The notes beneath the pieces were generated by a model. It was not told where the DNA came from and made no database searches. It saw nothing but the letters and a program-made list of their open reading frames with translations. DNA of 64,000 nt, taken from Kibdelosporangium banguiense (GTDB lineage: Bacteria; Actinomycetota; Actinomycetes; Mycobacteriales; Pseudonocardiaceae). The translations under genes and the position numbers were made by a program. The stretch lies in contig NZ_JAGINW010000001.1 of NCBI RefSeq assembly GCF_017876405.1, forward strand, positions 3,733,203 through 3,797,202. Reading direction: 5' to 3'. This document shows positions 1 through 12,900 of this stretch, one piece after another (position 1 is the stretch's first letter; every line of letters begins with the position of its first letter).

Positions 1-29
1 GACCGGCCGGCGTATCCACGGAGCTGAAC

Positions 30-1184
30 GTGCCGAGTACCGCCATCCCCTTCAACGGCCTGCCGATCCGGGAGTACCTGCTGGTCGGCCTGACCAGCCT
101 CGCCCTGACGTTCCTGCTGACCGGCCCGGTCCGGCTGCTGGCGTTCAAGATCGGCGCGGTGGCCATACCGCGCAGCCGGGACGTGCACACCCAGCCGATC
201 CCGCGCCTGGGCGGCCTGGCCATGTACCTCGGTATCTGCGGCGGGATGCTGCTGGCGCACCAGCTTCCGTTGCTGCGCCGCTCGTTCGACTACCTGCTGG
301 ATCCCGTCGGGGTGCTCGTCGGCGGCGGCGTGATCATGCTGATCGGCATGCTCGACGACCGGTTCGAGCTGGACGCGCTGACCAAGTTCGCCGGCCAGAC
401 CATGTCGGCCGGGATCATCGTGCTGTTCGGTATCCAGTGGGTGCTGGTGTGGGTGCCGTGGGGCGGAAACGACTACGGCCCAACGGGTTCACTCATCTCG
501 CTGGACATGAACCAGGGCGGCCTGCTGACCGTGCTGCTGGCGTTGGTGCTGATCAACGCGATGAACTTCGTCGACGGACTGGACGGCCTGGCCGCCGGCA
601 TAGGTGTGATCGCATCCCTGGCGACCTGCACGTTCTCGTTCCACCTGCTTTCCCAGACCGGCAACGACGTGGTCAACTACGCGCCCGCGCTGATCTCGAT
701 CACGCTCGCCGGTGCGTGCATCGGCTTCCTGCCGCACAACTTCCAGCCCGCCCGGATCTTCATGGGCGACTCCGGCTCGATGCTGATCGGTCTGACCCTG
801 GCCGCGGGCAGCACGTCGGCCGCGGGCCGGCAGGTGCCCAACGAGCTGGGCCCGACGAACACCCTGGCCGTGCTGTCGCCGCTGATCGTGGTCGCCGCCG
901 TGCTGTTCGTGCCGCTGCTCGACCTGTTGATGGCGGTCATCCGCCGGACTCGCCGCGGTCTGAGCCCGTTCCACGCCGACAAGATGCACCTGCACCACCG
1001 GCTGCTGGAGATCGGGCATTCCCAGCGCCGGGCCGTGTTGCTGATCTACTTGTGGGCCGCGGTGCTCGCGTTCGGTGCTGTCTCGCTGAGCCTGTTCGAC
1101 GGGCTCGTCGTGGTGTGGGGGGTGGCGATCGGCCTCCTGGTTGCGTTGCTCGTCTCGGCCATCCCTAGACTCAGGGCGAGATGA
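30..1184 (+). CDS. wecA: Polyprenyl-phosphate GlcNAc-1-phosphate transferase (WecA/MraY family)
   Basis: Predicted membrane enzyme that transfers a GlcNAc-1-phosphate from UDP-GlcNAc to a polyprenyl phosphate, the first step of the linker that joins wall polymers to peptidoglycan. GTG start, 384 aa, about ten hydrophobic segments. Family signatures seen: PRSRDVHTQPIPRLGG near residue 47, GMLDDRFELDA near 106, NFVDGLDGLAAG near 179, and the cytoplasmic HLHHRLLEIGHS loop near 330. The Asp-rich motifs needed for catalysis are intact. Its stop overlaps the next gene by 4 nt (ATGA). The order transferase, small membrane protein, atpB is the one found upstream of the atp operon in mycobacteria and relatives (rfe, Rv1303). 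MraY itself is less likely because no mur/fts genes lie nearby. Confidence 0.9.
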   Translation: MPSTAIPFNGLPIREYLLVGLTSLALTFLLTGPVRLLAFKIGAVAIPRSRDVHTQPIPRLGGLAMYLGICGGMLLAHQLPLLRRSFDYLLDPVGVLVGGGVIMLIGMLDDRFELDALTKFAGQTMSAGIIVLFGIQWVLVWVPWGGNDYGPTGSLISLDMNQGGLLTVLLALVLINAMNFVDGLDGLAAGIGVIASLATCTFSFHLLSQTGNDVVNYAPALISITLAGACIGFLPHNFQPARIFMGDSGSMLIGLTLAAGSTSAAGRQVPNELGPTNTLAVLSPLIVVAAVLFVPLLDLLMAVIRRTRRGLSPFHADKMHLHHRLLEIGHSQRRAVLLIYLWAAVLAFGAVSLSLFDGLVVVWGVAIGLLVALLVSAIPRLRAR

Positions 1185-1627
1185 GCGAGAACTTCGAGGT
1201 ACCGGACCTGCCCAAGACGCACACCGAGGCGTTGCAGCGGCTGGCCGAGGCGATGTTGCGCTGGCAGGCCAAGGTGATGGTGCCCGCGCTGCTGGTGGCT
1301 GTCGTCGTCTTCACGGTGCTCAACGGCATGGCAGGCCTGCTGGGCGCGGGTATCGGCGCGGTCGCCGCGTGCGCGTCCTCAATGTTCACCTTCTGGTTGA
1401 TGAGAATTTCAGCCAAGCACGGCCCGCACGCCGGTCTGGCGGCGGCACTGGGCGGCCTCATCGTCAAGATGATCATCCTGATGGTGGTGTTCCTGCCGCT
1501 GCGCGGTGTCGAGGCCGTTCACTCGTATTCCTTGGCCATCACCATGCTCGTGGGCATCCTGACCGCCGCGGCGGCCGACATGATGGCCTTCCGCAAGACC
1601 AACCTGCCTACGATCATCCCCAGCTGA
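1181..1627 (+). CDS. AtpI-like small membrane protein
   Basis: A 148-aa protein with four hydrophobic segments (about residues 33-52, 55-75, 88-107, 117-135), in the position of atpI upstream of the F1Fo operon. AtpI proteins are thought to help c-ring assembly or Mg2+ handling; the actinobacterial version is poorly conserved and I infer the name mainly from position and topology. The ATG overlaps the preceding stop (ATGA), so it is probably translated with the wecA-like gene. About 200 nt separate it from atpB, which may hold the main atp promoter; I could not pick convincing -35/-10 boxes there. Confidence 0.75.
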   Translation: MSENFEVPDLPKTHTEALQRLAEAMLRWQAKVMVPALLVAVVVFTVLNGMAGLLGAGIGAVAACASSMFTFWLMRISAKHGPHAGLAAALGGLIVKMIILMVVFLPLRGVEAVHSYSLAITMLVGILTAAAADMMAFRKTNLPTIIPS

Positions 1628-1823
1628 GTGCTGGAAAGACCCCTAACCGTACGCCCGTTATGCGAGTTGGTAACGTGCGCGTGAAGGGCACCGCGGCCCT
1701 CCCGGCTGACTAGCGGGGAGCCGCTGCGAAGTGCCTGCAGTACGTCAGGTACGTTAAGTCCCGAACGTGACGATTCCCCCGGCAGTGTGAAACGGCCGGC
1801 CGGGAGAACCGGAAGGAGCCCAC

Positions 1824-2609
1824 TTGGGCGCGCAGATGCTCCTGGCTGAGGGTGGCGAGTTCACACCGCCTGGTGTGAAGGATTTCTTCCTGCCGCCGAT
1901 TTTCGCGGGCGTCACCAAGCCGATGATCCTCGTCGTGCTCTCGGTGATCATCATCGCGGCGTTCTTCCTGATCGCGACACGTCGCATGAAACTGGTTCCG
2001 GGCCGGGTGCAGTTCGCCGCCGAGTTCATCTACGACGTGGCGCGCAACTCCATCGCCCGCGACCAGATCGGCTCGAAGGACTTCAAGCGGTTCGTGCCGC
2101 TGATCTTCACCATCTTCACCTTCATGCTGGTGAACAACATCTACGGCCTGATCCCGATCGTGCAGTTCCCGACGATGTCGCACATCGGGTACGCCTTCGC
2201 GATCGCGATCCTGATCGTCTACCCGGTCTTCAACTACGCCGGTATCCGCCGGCACGGGCTAGGCCGGTACGTCAAGAACCAGGTCATGCCGTCGGGCCCG
2301 CCGTGGCCGATCTACTTCCTGCTGACCCCGGTCGAGGTTTTCGTCAAGTTCATCATGAACCCGATCAACCTCGCGATCCGGATCTTCGCGGCGATGTTCG
2401 CCGGACACCTGATCATCATGGTGTTCTCCATCGCCAGCGAATACCTGCTCATCGAGGCGGGCGGCCCGCTCAAGCCCGTCGCGCTGATCTCGTTCGCCTT
2501 CGCGATCGCCATGACGTTCCTCGAGGCGCTGGTCATGGTTCTGCAGGCGTACATCTTCGCTCTGCTTACGGCCAACTACATCGGTATGGCCCTGGCCGAC
2601 GAGCACTGA
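1824..2609 (+). CDS. atpB: ATP synthase Fo subunit a
   Basis: Membrane subunit that forms the two proton half-channels against the c ring. 261 aa from a TTG start; the Shine-Dalgarno GGAAGGAG (1811-1818) sits 5 nt before this TTG and 17 nt before the ATG at 1836, which favours TTG. The conserved Arg of the channel helix is seen in [17 protein letters not shown], and the C-terminal helix carries [19 protein letters not shown]. Five or six membrane segments. First structural gene of the operon. Confidence 0.97.
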   Translation: MGAQMLLAEGGEFTPPGVKDFFLPPIFAGVTKPMILVVLSVIIIAAFFLIATRRMKLVPGRVQFAAEFIYDVARNSIARDQIGSKDFKRFVPLIFTIFTFMLVNNIYGLIPIVQFPTMSHIGYAFAIAILIVYPVFNYAGIRRHGLGRYVKNQVMPSGPPWPIYFLLTPVEVFVKFIMNPINLAIRIFAAMFAGHLIIMVFSIASEYLLIEAGGPLKPVALISFAFAIAMTFLEALVMVLQAYIFALLTANYIGMALADEH

Positions 2610-2680
2610 GAAAGTCCGCCGGCACCATCAAGACCCCCGATCCGCGAGAGTTCGCGGAGACGAATGAAAGGGAAAAGCAA

Positions 2681-2947
2681 GTGAGTGCAGCTGTCGTCCT
2701 TGCACAGAACACGTTCAACGGCAACCTCAACCCCGGTCTGTCGCTCATCGGTTACGGCCTCGGCGCCATCGGCCCGGGTATCGGTGTGGGTCTGATCTGG
2801 GCCGCGGTCATCAACGGCACCGCCCGTCAGCCGGAGGCCCAGAGCAAGCTCATGGGTATCGCGTGGATGACGTTCGTTCTGGTCGAGGTGCTCGCCCTGA
2901 TCGGCCTGGTGTTCTTCTTCATCGCGGGCACCGGCCCGACCAGCTGA
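2681..2947 (+). CDS. atpE: ATP synthase Fo subunit c
   Basis: Proteolipid of the rotating ring. 88 aa from a GTG start. Two membrane helices joined by the polar loop [10 protein letters not shown]; the proton-carrying carboxylate is Glu69 in [11 protein letters not shown]. The N-terminal tail of about 20 residues before the [14 protein letters not shown] helix is a little longer than in proteobacteria, as is common in actinomycetes. In mycobacteria this subunit is the bedaquiline target. It lies 71 nt after atpB. Confidence 0.97.
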   Translation: MSAAVVLAQNTFNGNLNPGLSLIGYGLGAIGPGIGVGLIWAAVINGTARQPEAQSKLMGIAWMTFVLVEVLALIGLVFFFIAGTGPTS

Positions 2948-2975
2948 TCCGGCCCGGGAAGCGTTGGGAGACGTC

Positions 2976-3524
2976 ATGCTGACAAAGCTCTATCTCGCCG
3001 CGGAGGAGACTCCGAGCCCGGTACTTCCGCACACTTCCGAGATCATCATCGGTTTTGTCGCGTTCGTCGCGCTGCTCTTCGTGATGTGGAAGTTCGCAGT
3101 CCCGCGCTTCGAGGCCGCCTACAAGGAGCGCACCGAGAAGATCGAAGGCGGGATCGACAAGGCCGAGAAGCTTCAGGCTCAGGCCGAGGAGAACCTGCAG
3201 AAGTACAAGGACCTGCTCGCCGACGCCAACGCCGCCGCCGCCCGTATCCGGGACGACGCGCGGATCGAGGCCGAGCAGATCCGTGAGGAGCTGCGGATCC
3301 AGGCGCAGGAGGAAGCGACCCGGATCGTGGCGCAGGGCCGCAACCAGCTCGAGGCCCAGCGGGCCCAGATCGTCGCGGAACTGCGTGCCGAGCTCGGCCG
3401 TACCGCGGTCGAACTGGCCAGCCGCATCGTCGGTGAGTCCCTTGAGGACGAGGCCCGCCGCCGCGGCACCGTCGACCGGTTCCTCGAAGAGCTGGACTCC
3501 GTGTCGGCACCCGCGAAGAAGTAG
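2976..3524 (+). CDS. atpF: ATP synthase Fo subunit b
   Basis: Peripheral stalk subunit: one N-terminal membrane helix (about residues 18-38) followed by a long Ala/Glu/Arg-rich helix that dimerises and reaches F1. 182 aa. An in-frame TTG lies at 2964, but GGGAG at 2966-2970 sits 5 nt before the ATG at 2976, so I choose the ATG. The gene is separate from atpH, unlike the b-delta fusion of mycobacteria. Confidence 0.95.
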   Translation: MLTKLYLAAEETPSPVLPHTSEIIIGFVAFVALLFVMWKFAVPRFEAAYKERTEKIEGGIDKAEKLQAQAEENLQKYKDLLADANAAAARIRDDARIEAEQIREELRIQAQEEATRIVAQGRNQLEAQRAQIVAELRAELGRTAVELASRIVGESLEDEARRRGTVDRFLEELDSVSAPAKK

Positions 3525-3536
3525 GGGACGGCAAAG

Positions 3537-4346
3537 ATGACGCTGCTGCACGCCGCGAGCCGTGAGGCGCTCGCCTCGGCTGAGCTGAAGCTGCTCGACG
3601 CGAGCGATTTCGGCACAGTCGGCGACGACCTGTTCGCCGTGGTCGGCCTGTTCACCCGGGAAGCCGGGCTGCGCAGGGCATTGGCCGACGCGTCGGCCGA
3701 CCCGGAGCGCCGTACCGGCCTGGTGCGAAGCCTGTTCGCGGGCAAGCTCGCCGACGAGAGTGTCGAACTGCTCGCCGCCGTGGTCGCCTCGCGCTGGTCC
3801 AGCCCGCGCGAGCTGGTCGACGGTGTCGAGTCGCTGGCCCGGACCGCGTTGCTGGTCAACGCCGAGCGCGCCGGGAAGCTCGACACGGTCGAGGACGAGC
3901 TGTTCCGGCTCGGCCGGATCGTCGCGGCCGACGGTGAGCTGGAACGGCTGCTGTCGGACTCGGCGGCTCCGGTCGAAGGCAAGTTGACGCTGCTGAGCTC
4001 GCTGGTCGCCAGCAAGGTCGACGCGATCACCGCCAAGCTGGCCGAGGCACTGGTGGCCTACCCGCGCGGCCGTCGGGCCGTGGAAGGGCTCGAGGAACTG
4101 GCCGATCTGGCTGCCAAGCGCCGTGAGCGCTCGGTCGCGCACGTGACCTCGGTGGTCGCGCTCACCGAACAGCAGCAGGAGAGGCTCGCAGCCACCTTGC
4201 AGCGCATCTATTCGCGGCCGATCGCGCTGCATGTCGAGGTCGACCCCGAGCTGCTCGGTGGCCTGGTCGTCAAGGTGGGCGACGAGATCATCGACGGCAG
4301 CGCGGCAGGGCGGATCGACGCCCTGCGACGCCGGCTGGCCGGCTGA
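3537..4346 (+). CDS. atpH: ATP synthase F1 subunit delta
   Basis: Links the peripheral stalk to the top of the alpha/beta hexamer. 269 aa, about 90 residues longer than the E. coli subunit but normal for streptomycete-type delta. The family C-terminal signature is seen in [20 protein letters not shown] and then [16 protein letters not shown]. It starts 12 nt after atpF. Confidence 0.95.
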   Translation: MTLLHAASREALASAELKLLDASDFGTVGDDLFAVVGLFTREAGLRRALADASADPERRTGLVRSLFAGKLADESVELLAAVVASRWSSPRELVDGVESLARTALLVNAERAGKLDTVEDELFRLGRIVAADGELERLLSDSAAPVEGKLTLLSSLVASKVDAITAKLAEALVAYPRGRRAVEGLEELADLAAKRRERSVAHVTSVVALTEQQQERLAATLQRIYSRPIALHVEVDPELLGGLVVKVGDEIIDGSAAGRIDALRRRLAG

Positions 4347-4386
4347 ACCCCAAGCATTGATGTAACGAAAGCGAGAGCGGGAAGAC

Positions 4387-6027
<1,641 letters not shown>

Positions 6028-6039
6028 TCGGGTAGCCAC

Positions 6040-6978
6040 ATGGCCGCACAGCTTCGCGAACTACGCCAACGGATCCGTTCGACCCAGGGCCTGGGCAAGA
6101 TCTTCAAGGCCCAGGAGGTCATCGCCACCACACGGATCAGCCGGGCGCAGGCTCGGGTTCAGGCCGCCCGGCCGTACGCGACGGAGATCACGAACGTGCT
6201 CACCGCGCTGGCCGAGGCAGCCACCTCCCTGGATCACCCGTTGCTGACCAAGCGCACCGACGCCAAGCGCGCTGGTGTGCTGGTCGTGACGAGCGACCGT
6301 GGCCTGTGCGGTGGCTACAACGCCAACGTGCTCCGGGCCGCCGAGGAGCTCGTCTCCTTGCTGCGGTCCGAGGGCAAGGAGCCGGTCCTGTACCTGATCG
6401 GCCGCAAGGCGGTCTCGTTCTACACGTTCCGCCAGCGCGCCTTCGAGGCCTCGTGGACCGGGTTCTCCGAGACGCCGAAATACGAGAACGCGGTCGTGGC
6501 CGGCAACATGCTGGTCAAGGCGTTCCTGCACGGCGCCGACGACGAGCGCGGCAACCCGGGCCCGGACGGGATCATGGGCCTGGACGAGCTGCACGTCGTC
6601 TACACCGAGTTCCGGTCGATGCTCTCGCAGGTGCCCACCGTCAAGCGGGTCGCCCCGCTGGCGGTGGAGTACTCGCAGGGCAAGCCGGACGTGGTCCCGC
6701 CGAGCTACGAGTTCGAGCCGAGCGCGGACACACTGCTGGACGCGCTGCTGCCGAAGTACATCAACACCCGGATCTTCTCCGCGCTGCTCGACGCGGCCGC
6801 GTCGGAATCCGCTGCCCGCCGCACCGCGATGAAGTCCGCCACGGACAACGCCAACGAGCTGGTTCTCACTCTCAGCCGCGAGGCGAACCAGGCGCGCCAA
6901 GCCCAGATCACCCAGGAGATCAGCGAGATCGTCGGTGGCGCCAACGCGCTCGCCGCCGCCGCAGGAAGTGATGACTAA
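6040..6978 (+). CDS. atpG: ATP synthase F1 subunit gamma
   Basis: Central rotor shaft, 312 aa. N-terminal helix [19 protein letters not shown] and C-terminal helix with [18 protein letters not shown] form the coiled coil; [15 protein letters not shown] is the Rossmann-part signature. An extra Gly/Asp-rich stretch ([17 protein letters not shown], about residues 163-180) matches the actinobacterial gamma loop insertion. It ends 3 nt before atpD. Confidence 0.97.
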   Translation: MAAQLRELRQRIRSTQGLGKIFKAQEVIATTRISRAQARVQAARPYATEITNVLTALAEAATSLDHPLLTKRTDAKRAGVLVVTSDRGLCGGYNANVLRAAEELVSLLRSEGKEPVLYLIGRKAVSFYTFRQRAFEASWTGFSETPKYENAVVAGNMLVKAFLHGADDERGNPGPDGIMGLDELHVVYTEFRSMLSQVPTVKRVAPLAVEYSQGKPDVVPPSYEFEPSADTLLDALLPKYINTRIFSALLDAAASESAARRTAMKSATDNANELVLTLSREANQARQAQITQEISEIVGGANALAAAAGSDD

Positions 6979-8409
<1,431 letters not shown>

Positions 8410-8424
8410 GCGCGGGGAGTAATC

Positions 8425-8476
8425 GGAGAGGTCTTCGCTGGTGAGTCGGCCAGCGAAGACCTCTCCAGCATTTTGC
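8425..8476 (+). terminator. Rho-independent-type terminator after atpD
   Basis: Perfect 17-bp inverted repeat: left arm 8425-8441 (GGAGAGGTCTTCGCTGG), 8-nt loop, right arm 8450-8466, then AGCATTTTGC. It lies 15 nt after the atpD stop and would end the atp transcript without atpC. Confidence 0.9.
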
Positions 8477-8503
8477 ACTCATTTGTGCTGTGTTTCGCAG
8501 GCT

Positions 8504-8535
8504 CCACCGCACCCAGTGCCGGGTGCGGTGGTTTT
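8504..8535 (+). terminator. Second hairpin downstream of atpD
   Basis: Perfect 11-bp stem CCACCGCACCC (8504-8514) / GGGTGCGGTGG (8521-8531) with a 6-nt loop and a TTTT run just after. Back-up terminator 38 nt past the first one. Confidence 0.75.
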
Positions 8536-8580
8536 GTGGTTGAGAAGAAACCCGGAGTCGGGTTGTCCAAGGAGGAAATA

Positions 8581-8709
8581 ATGCGATGCACGATGTCGTT
8601 GGCGGAATTGCTATTCCGACTGGGAGGCGAGGGTGGTGGCGAGAATGGTACCGACGGACTTATGCCTGCGGCGGAAGCTGATTCTGTACTTCTGGTGGCC
8701 TTGGGATAG
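8581..8709 (+). CDS. Possible 42-aa small protein
   Basis: Short frame with ATG at 8581 behind a near-perfect AAGGAGG (8569-8575, 5 nt spacing), directly after the double terminator. The peptide starts MRCTMSLAELLFRLGGEG and ends EADSVLLVALG. It has no signal peptide and no membrane helix. The Leu-rich N-terminal helix and Gly-rich middle loosely resemble a peptide leader, but no modification enzyme is adjacent. The strong ribosome site is the only real support; it may be chance. Confidence 0.3.
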   Translation: MRCTMSLAELLFRLGGEGGGENGTDGLMPAAEADSVLLVALG

Positions 8710-8913
8710 TGGAGGACGGGATGCGGCCATCGGGTCGAGCGTTGCCCCTGATGGAATCCGGTCGATGGCCGTAGACCTTTGATCTGGTGCGACACTCGCC
8801 CGTTCGTACCAACTTTGCACGTGGGTCTGGAGTGACCCGGTAATCTTCAATCAGTCGGGTCGGGGAGGCACGCAGCTTACGGACATGCTCCAAGATCAGG
8901 GAGGTTCGGGAGC

Positions 8914-9831
8914 ATGCTACGGAGCTTTGTCGTGTGGTTGGACGACCATCTCGCGGGTGAGGGGTCAACCGCGATCGTGCGGGGGATCGTAGGCTTGCTG
9001 TCCTTCGCGGCGCTGCTGGGTGCGCTGTTGGGCAGCGTGGCCGTCAAAGCCGGTGTTGTTGTCGCTGTTCTTCTCACGTTGCTGAGCCTTGCCTTGTTGC
9101 TCTTGGCAGATCGCCGGTCACTGCACGGTCAGCTGAACCTGCACAAACGGCTTGTATCGCGGTATTCCAAACAGGTCGATGAGCTCTCTCCCCGGTACCA
9201 GGTGTTGTCCTGGGAACAGGTTGCGCATGTTGCGAATTCCAGTGGTGACACAAAAGAAGTCGTCACTATTCGCGCCAGGGTCTTACGGCCGGATATGTGG
9301 GTCGTCCGGCTGGTCTTCAGCTGCGGCTGGAGTCAACCGGCCCGCTATCGCCGGGGCGTCACAGTGAATGTCCGGAATCTGTTGGTCACTGATGTGCTGG
9401 GAACCAGTCCGGACGTGACGTTCTCCTGGGTGGCGGACGGGAAGATCGATGCGATGATCCATTTCTCGACGCCCCCGGTTGTGGGCAGTGAGGTTCGGTT
9501 CATTGTGCTCCTTGACTGGCCCCGCAAGTGTGCGCCACTGATGAACGGGATCACCGACCAGTTCAGTTTCACCTTCTTCCAGCAACAAGTCGAAAAAGTC
9601 AGCTACAAGATCGTTCTGCCGGCAGGGCAAGAGGCGTACTGGGAGCCGGTGGGCTTCGAAAGCGGGGATCCGAACTTCAGCGTCGATGTGGCAGTGGGTG
9701 ACGACGGCCGCGGTCAGTACTTCTTTCAAGGTCTGAACCTGCCGGTACGGCACACGGCGGGAATCAAGTTGCAGCTCAAGAGTGCGAAGCGCGGAGCGCA
9801 TCAGTGGCCGGTGGCGAGCGCTCAGCGGTGA
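8914..9831 (+). CDS. Hypothetical membrane-anchored protein
   Basis: 305 aa; no family recognised. Two adjacent hydrophobic helices (about residues 22-44 and 46-65, GLLSFAALLGALLG and VVVAVLLTLLSLALLLLA) are followed by a soluble region of about 230 residues rich in beta-strand patterns with many Trp/Tyr/Phe (for example FSCGWSQPARYRRGVTV and SYKIVLPAGQEAYWEPVGFE). Topology suggests an N-terminal hairpin anchor with a cytoplasmic C-terminal domain. ATG preceded by AGGGAGG. It stands alone between the atp genes and the proteases; function unknown. Confidence 0.75.
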   Translation: MLRSFVVWLDDHLAGEGSTAIVRGIVGLLSFAALLGALLGSVAVKAGVVVAVLLTLLSLALLLLADRRSLHGQLNLHKRLVSRYSKQVDELSPRYQVLSWEQVAHVANSSGDTKEVVTIRARVLRPDMWVVRLVFSCGWSQPARYRRGVTVNVRNLLVTDVLGTSPDVTFSWVADGKIDAMIHFSTPPVVGSEVRFIVLLDWPRKCAPLMNGITDQFSFTFFQQQVEKVSYKIVLPAGQEAYWEPVGFESGDPNFSVDVAVGDDGRGQYFFQGLNLPVRHTAGIKLQLKSAKRGAHQWPVASAQR

Positions 9832-9939
9832 CACGCCGATCACCACGCCGTTCTGCTGTTCGGGTGCCTACTTTCGGCTGTTATGAGCGGCCCTTCCCGG
9901 GACAAGAATGCGGGTGCACGCGTTCTTAGGAGGGGTGAG

Positions 9940-12900
9940 TTGGGCTTTTCGTCGTTACGGCCGGCTTCGTATCGGAGTCTGGTCGCTCTTGCGATCGCTG
10001 TTCTGGCGGTCGTGCTCTTGCCGGTGCTGAGCACCACGGCACCTGCCGCGCCGAACAACCCGTGGACGAAGGCGCCTTCGGGGAATTCGATCGCGGCCAG
10101 ATCGGCCAGACAGGCCGAGATCCGCACCGACCGGTACGCCGGGTTCACCTTGGACCGTCCGGCCATGCAGTCCGAACTGGGGAAGGCGCCGAAGACAGCG
10201 GCTGCTCGGACGCAGGGCCTGGAGATGGTGCTGCCGACGCCCGAAGGCACGTTCCAGCGCTTCGCCATGGTGGACGCGCCGGTGATGGAGCCGGGCCTGG
10301 CGGCCGCACACCCCGAGATCAAGACCTATTCCGGCAAGGGGCTCGACGACCCGACTGCGTCTGTCCGCGCTGACATGACTCCCTTGGGGTTCCACGCTTC
10401 GATCCGTTCCGAGCGCGGCCAGTGGTTCGTCGACCCGTACTTCAAGGGCGACCAGAGCCTCTACGCCAGCTACTACGGCCACGACCTGCGTAACCCGGTC
10501 GGCCCGCTGAAGGAGCGCGATTTCCAGGCAGGCCTGGAGAAGCAGGTGCACGCGGCGCTCGCGGCCAAGGGCCCGTTGGTGAAGCTGCGGACGTACCGCC
10601 TCGCGCTGATCACCGATCCGTCGTACGCGAACTACTTCGGCGCGGCGAACGTGACCGCTGCGAAGGTGACGCTGGTCAACCGGGTCGCGCAGATCTACGA
10701 GGACGAGACCGCGATCCGGCTGCTGCTGGTGAACGACACCGACAAGACCAACCTGAACACCCCGGCGCTGGCTTCTGAGCCGAATGGCCCGTGTGGTGCC
10801 GCGCCGTGCTACAAGCCTGAAGAGCTGGAATTCTGCGATATTCCGTCGTTGTACGCGACCGGTGTCGCACTGGGCCAGCTCATCGGCGCCGACAAGTACG
10901 ACGTCGGGCACCTCGGCCTGGGCGTGAACGGCGGCGGTATCGCCGGTCTCGGTGTGGTCGGTGGCACGGAGAAGGCCGTGGGCTGCACCGGTTTGCCGAC
11001 TCCGGTCGGCGACTTCTACGCCGTGGACTATGTGGCGCACGAAGTCGGCCACCAGTTCGCCGGTAACCACACGTTCAACGGCACCGAGTGGAACTGCTCC
11101 ACCGGCAACCGCGAGCCGACCACTTCGTACGAGCCGGGCAGCGGTTCGTCGATCATGGCGTACGCAGGCATCTGCCAGCAGGACAACCTGCAGCCGCACA
11201 GCGATCCTTATTGGTCGCACAAGAGCTACACCGAGATCACCACGTACACCTCGGCTGATCTGCCCGCCATCAACGAGGTCCAGGACGTGTCGCTGCGCGG
11301 GTTCGACGGCACGGACTCGTTCACCTTGTCCTACAAGGGAAAGACCTCCGCTCCGATTGTTCGCGGCACCAGCTACACGCCGGAGGCGATCAAGGCCGCG
11401 GTCGAGGGCCTGACCGGCGCCACCGTGACCGTCGCGGGCTTCGGCAACACCGCGATCTACCGGGAGATGCCGTTCGACGACACCGGTTTCCAGGTGACCT
11501 TCGAGGGCACGCTGGCCGGCCAGAACGTCGGCTCGCTCGGCATCACCGTGACCGGCGGCACCGGGTTCACCGGTGAGTCGATCAAGGGTGGCGCGCAGGA
11601 CAACAAGGGCTGGAAGGTCGAGGACACCTCGAACCACGCCCCGGTGGTCAAGGTTCCGGCGTCGTACACGATCCCGGCCCGCACGCCGTTCTCGTTGACC
11701 GGTAGCGCGACCGACGCCGATGGCGACGTCGTGACCTACATGTGGGAGCAGAACGACCGTGGCAAGGCCGAAGGTACCGGCCTGGTGAACAACGTCAAGA
11801 AGGACGGTCCGCTGTTCCGGCAGTTCGGCAAGGCCGCGATCGTCTCGGCCGAGGACACGCTGAAGTACTACTCGCCGGGCGAGAACGCGGTGAACCGCAA
11901 CCCGACGCGCGTGTTCCCGGACATCGAGCAGATCGCGAGCGGCAACACCAACGCCAAGACCGGTGCGTGCCCGCAGGCGCCGCCACCTCCGGCCTCGGGC
12001 GGCGCGACCAACGTGCCGCAGGCATTGATCGACTGCTACTCGGAGTTCCTGCCCACCAGTGACTGGGTCGGTTTCAACGACGACCGGACCATGCACTTCC
12101 GTTTGACCGCAAGGGATGCGCGGCAAGGCGGTGGCGGTATCGGCATCGCTGACACGGCTGTGACGATCGCGCCGACGGCCGGTCCGTTCCTGGTTACCTC
12201 GCAGGCGTCCTCGGCCGCTGTGGCTGGTGGCTCGAAGCAGGCGATCACGTGGGATGTCGCCGGTACCAACGCAGCGCCGATCAACGCCAAGAACGTGAAG
12301 GTCTCGCTGTCGGTGGACGGCGGCCTGACGTTCCCGCACGTGCTGTCCAACAGCACGCCGAACGACGGCAGCGAGTCGCTGACTGTGCCGGACGTGGCCA
12401 CCACCAAGGCCCGGATCAAGGTCGAGGCGGTCGGGAACGTCTTCTTCGACCTGTCCGACGCCGACTTCACGATCCACGCCTCGCCGCGCGTGACCACGCC
12501 GACCAATGTCTCAGTCCAGTACAGCGACGCGTTGGCGCCGGTCACGATCACCGCGAACGACCCCGACAGCGCCGGGACCGGCCTGAACGCGGTCGCGACC
12601 GGTCTGCCCGCGGGCCTGACGCTGGCGGCGGGTGCGGCCAACGGCAACACCCGGACGTGGACTGTTTCCGGTACCACCACGGCGAATCCGGGTGACTACG
12701 CGGTCAAGGTCGCGGTCACCGACGACACCGGTGTGGTCGGGAACGCCGCGTTCACGATCAAGGTCAAGCCGGAGGACGCTGAGGTCACGTACACCGGGGA
12801 TGCGTTGGTGTACGGCGATTCCGTGCAGTTCCGGGCGACTGTCCGGGACAACACCGATGGCAGCCCGGGTGACGTGAAGACGGCGAACGTCACGTTCTCC

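Larger units (their letters stand above)
8467..8913. other. Intergenic stretch after atpD
   Basis: About 450 nt between atpD and the next confident gene. It holds the second terminator hairpin, one short open frame with a good ribosome site (8581-8709) and otherwise nothing I recognise: no atpC remnant, no tRNA, no insertion-sequence ends. This is the left edge of the accessory block that separates atpD from atpC. Confidence 0.6.
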
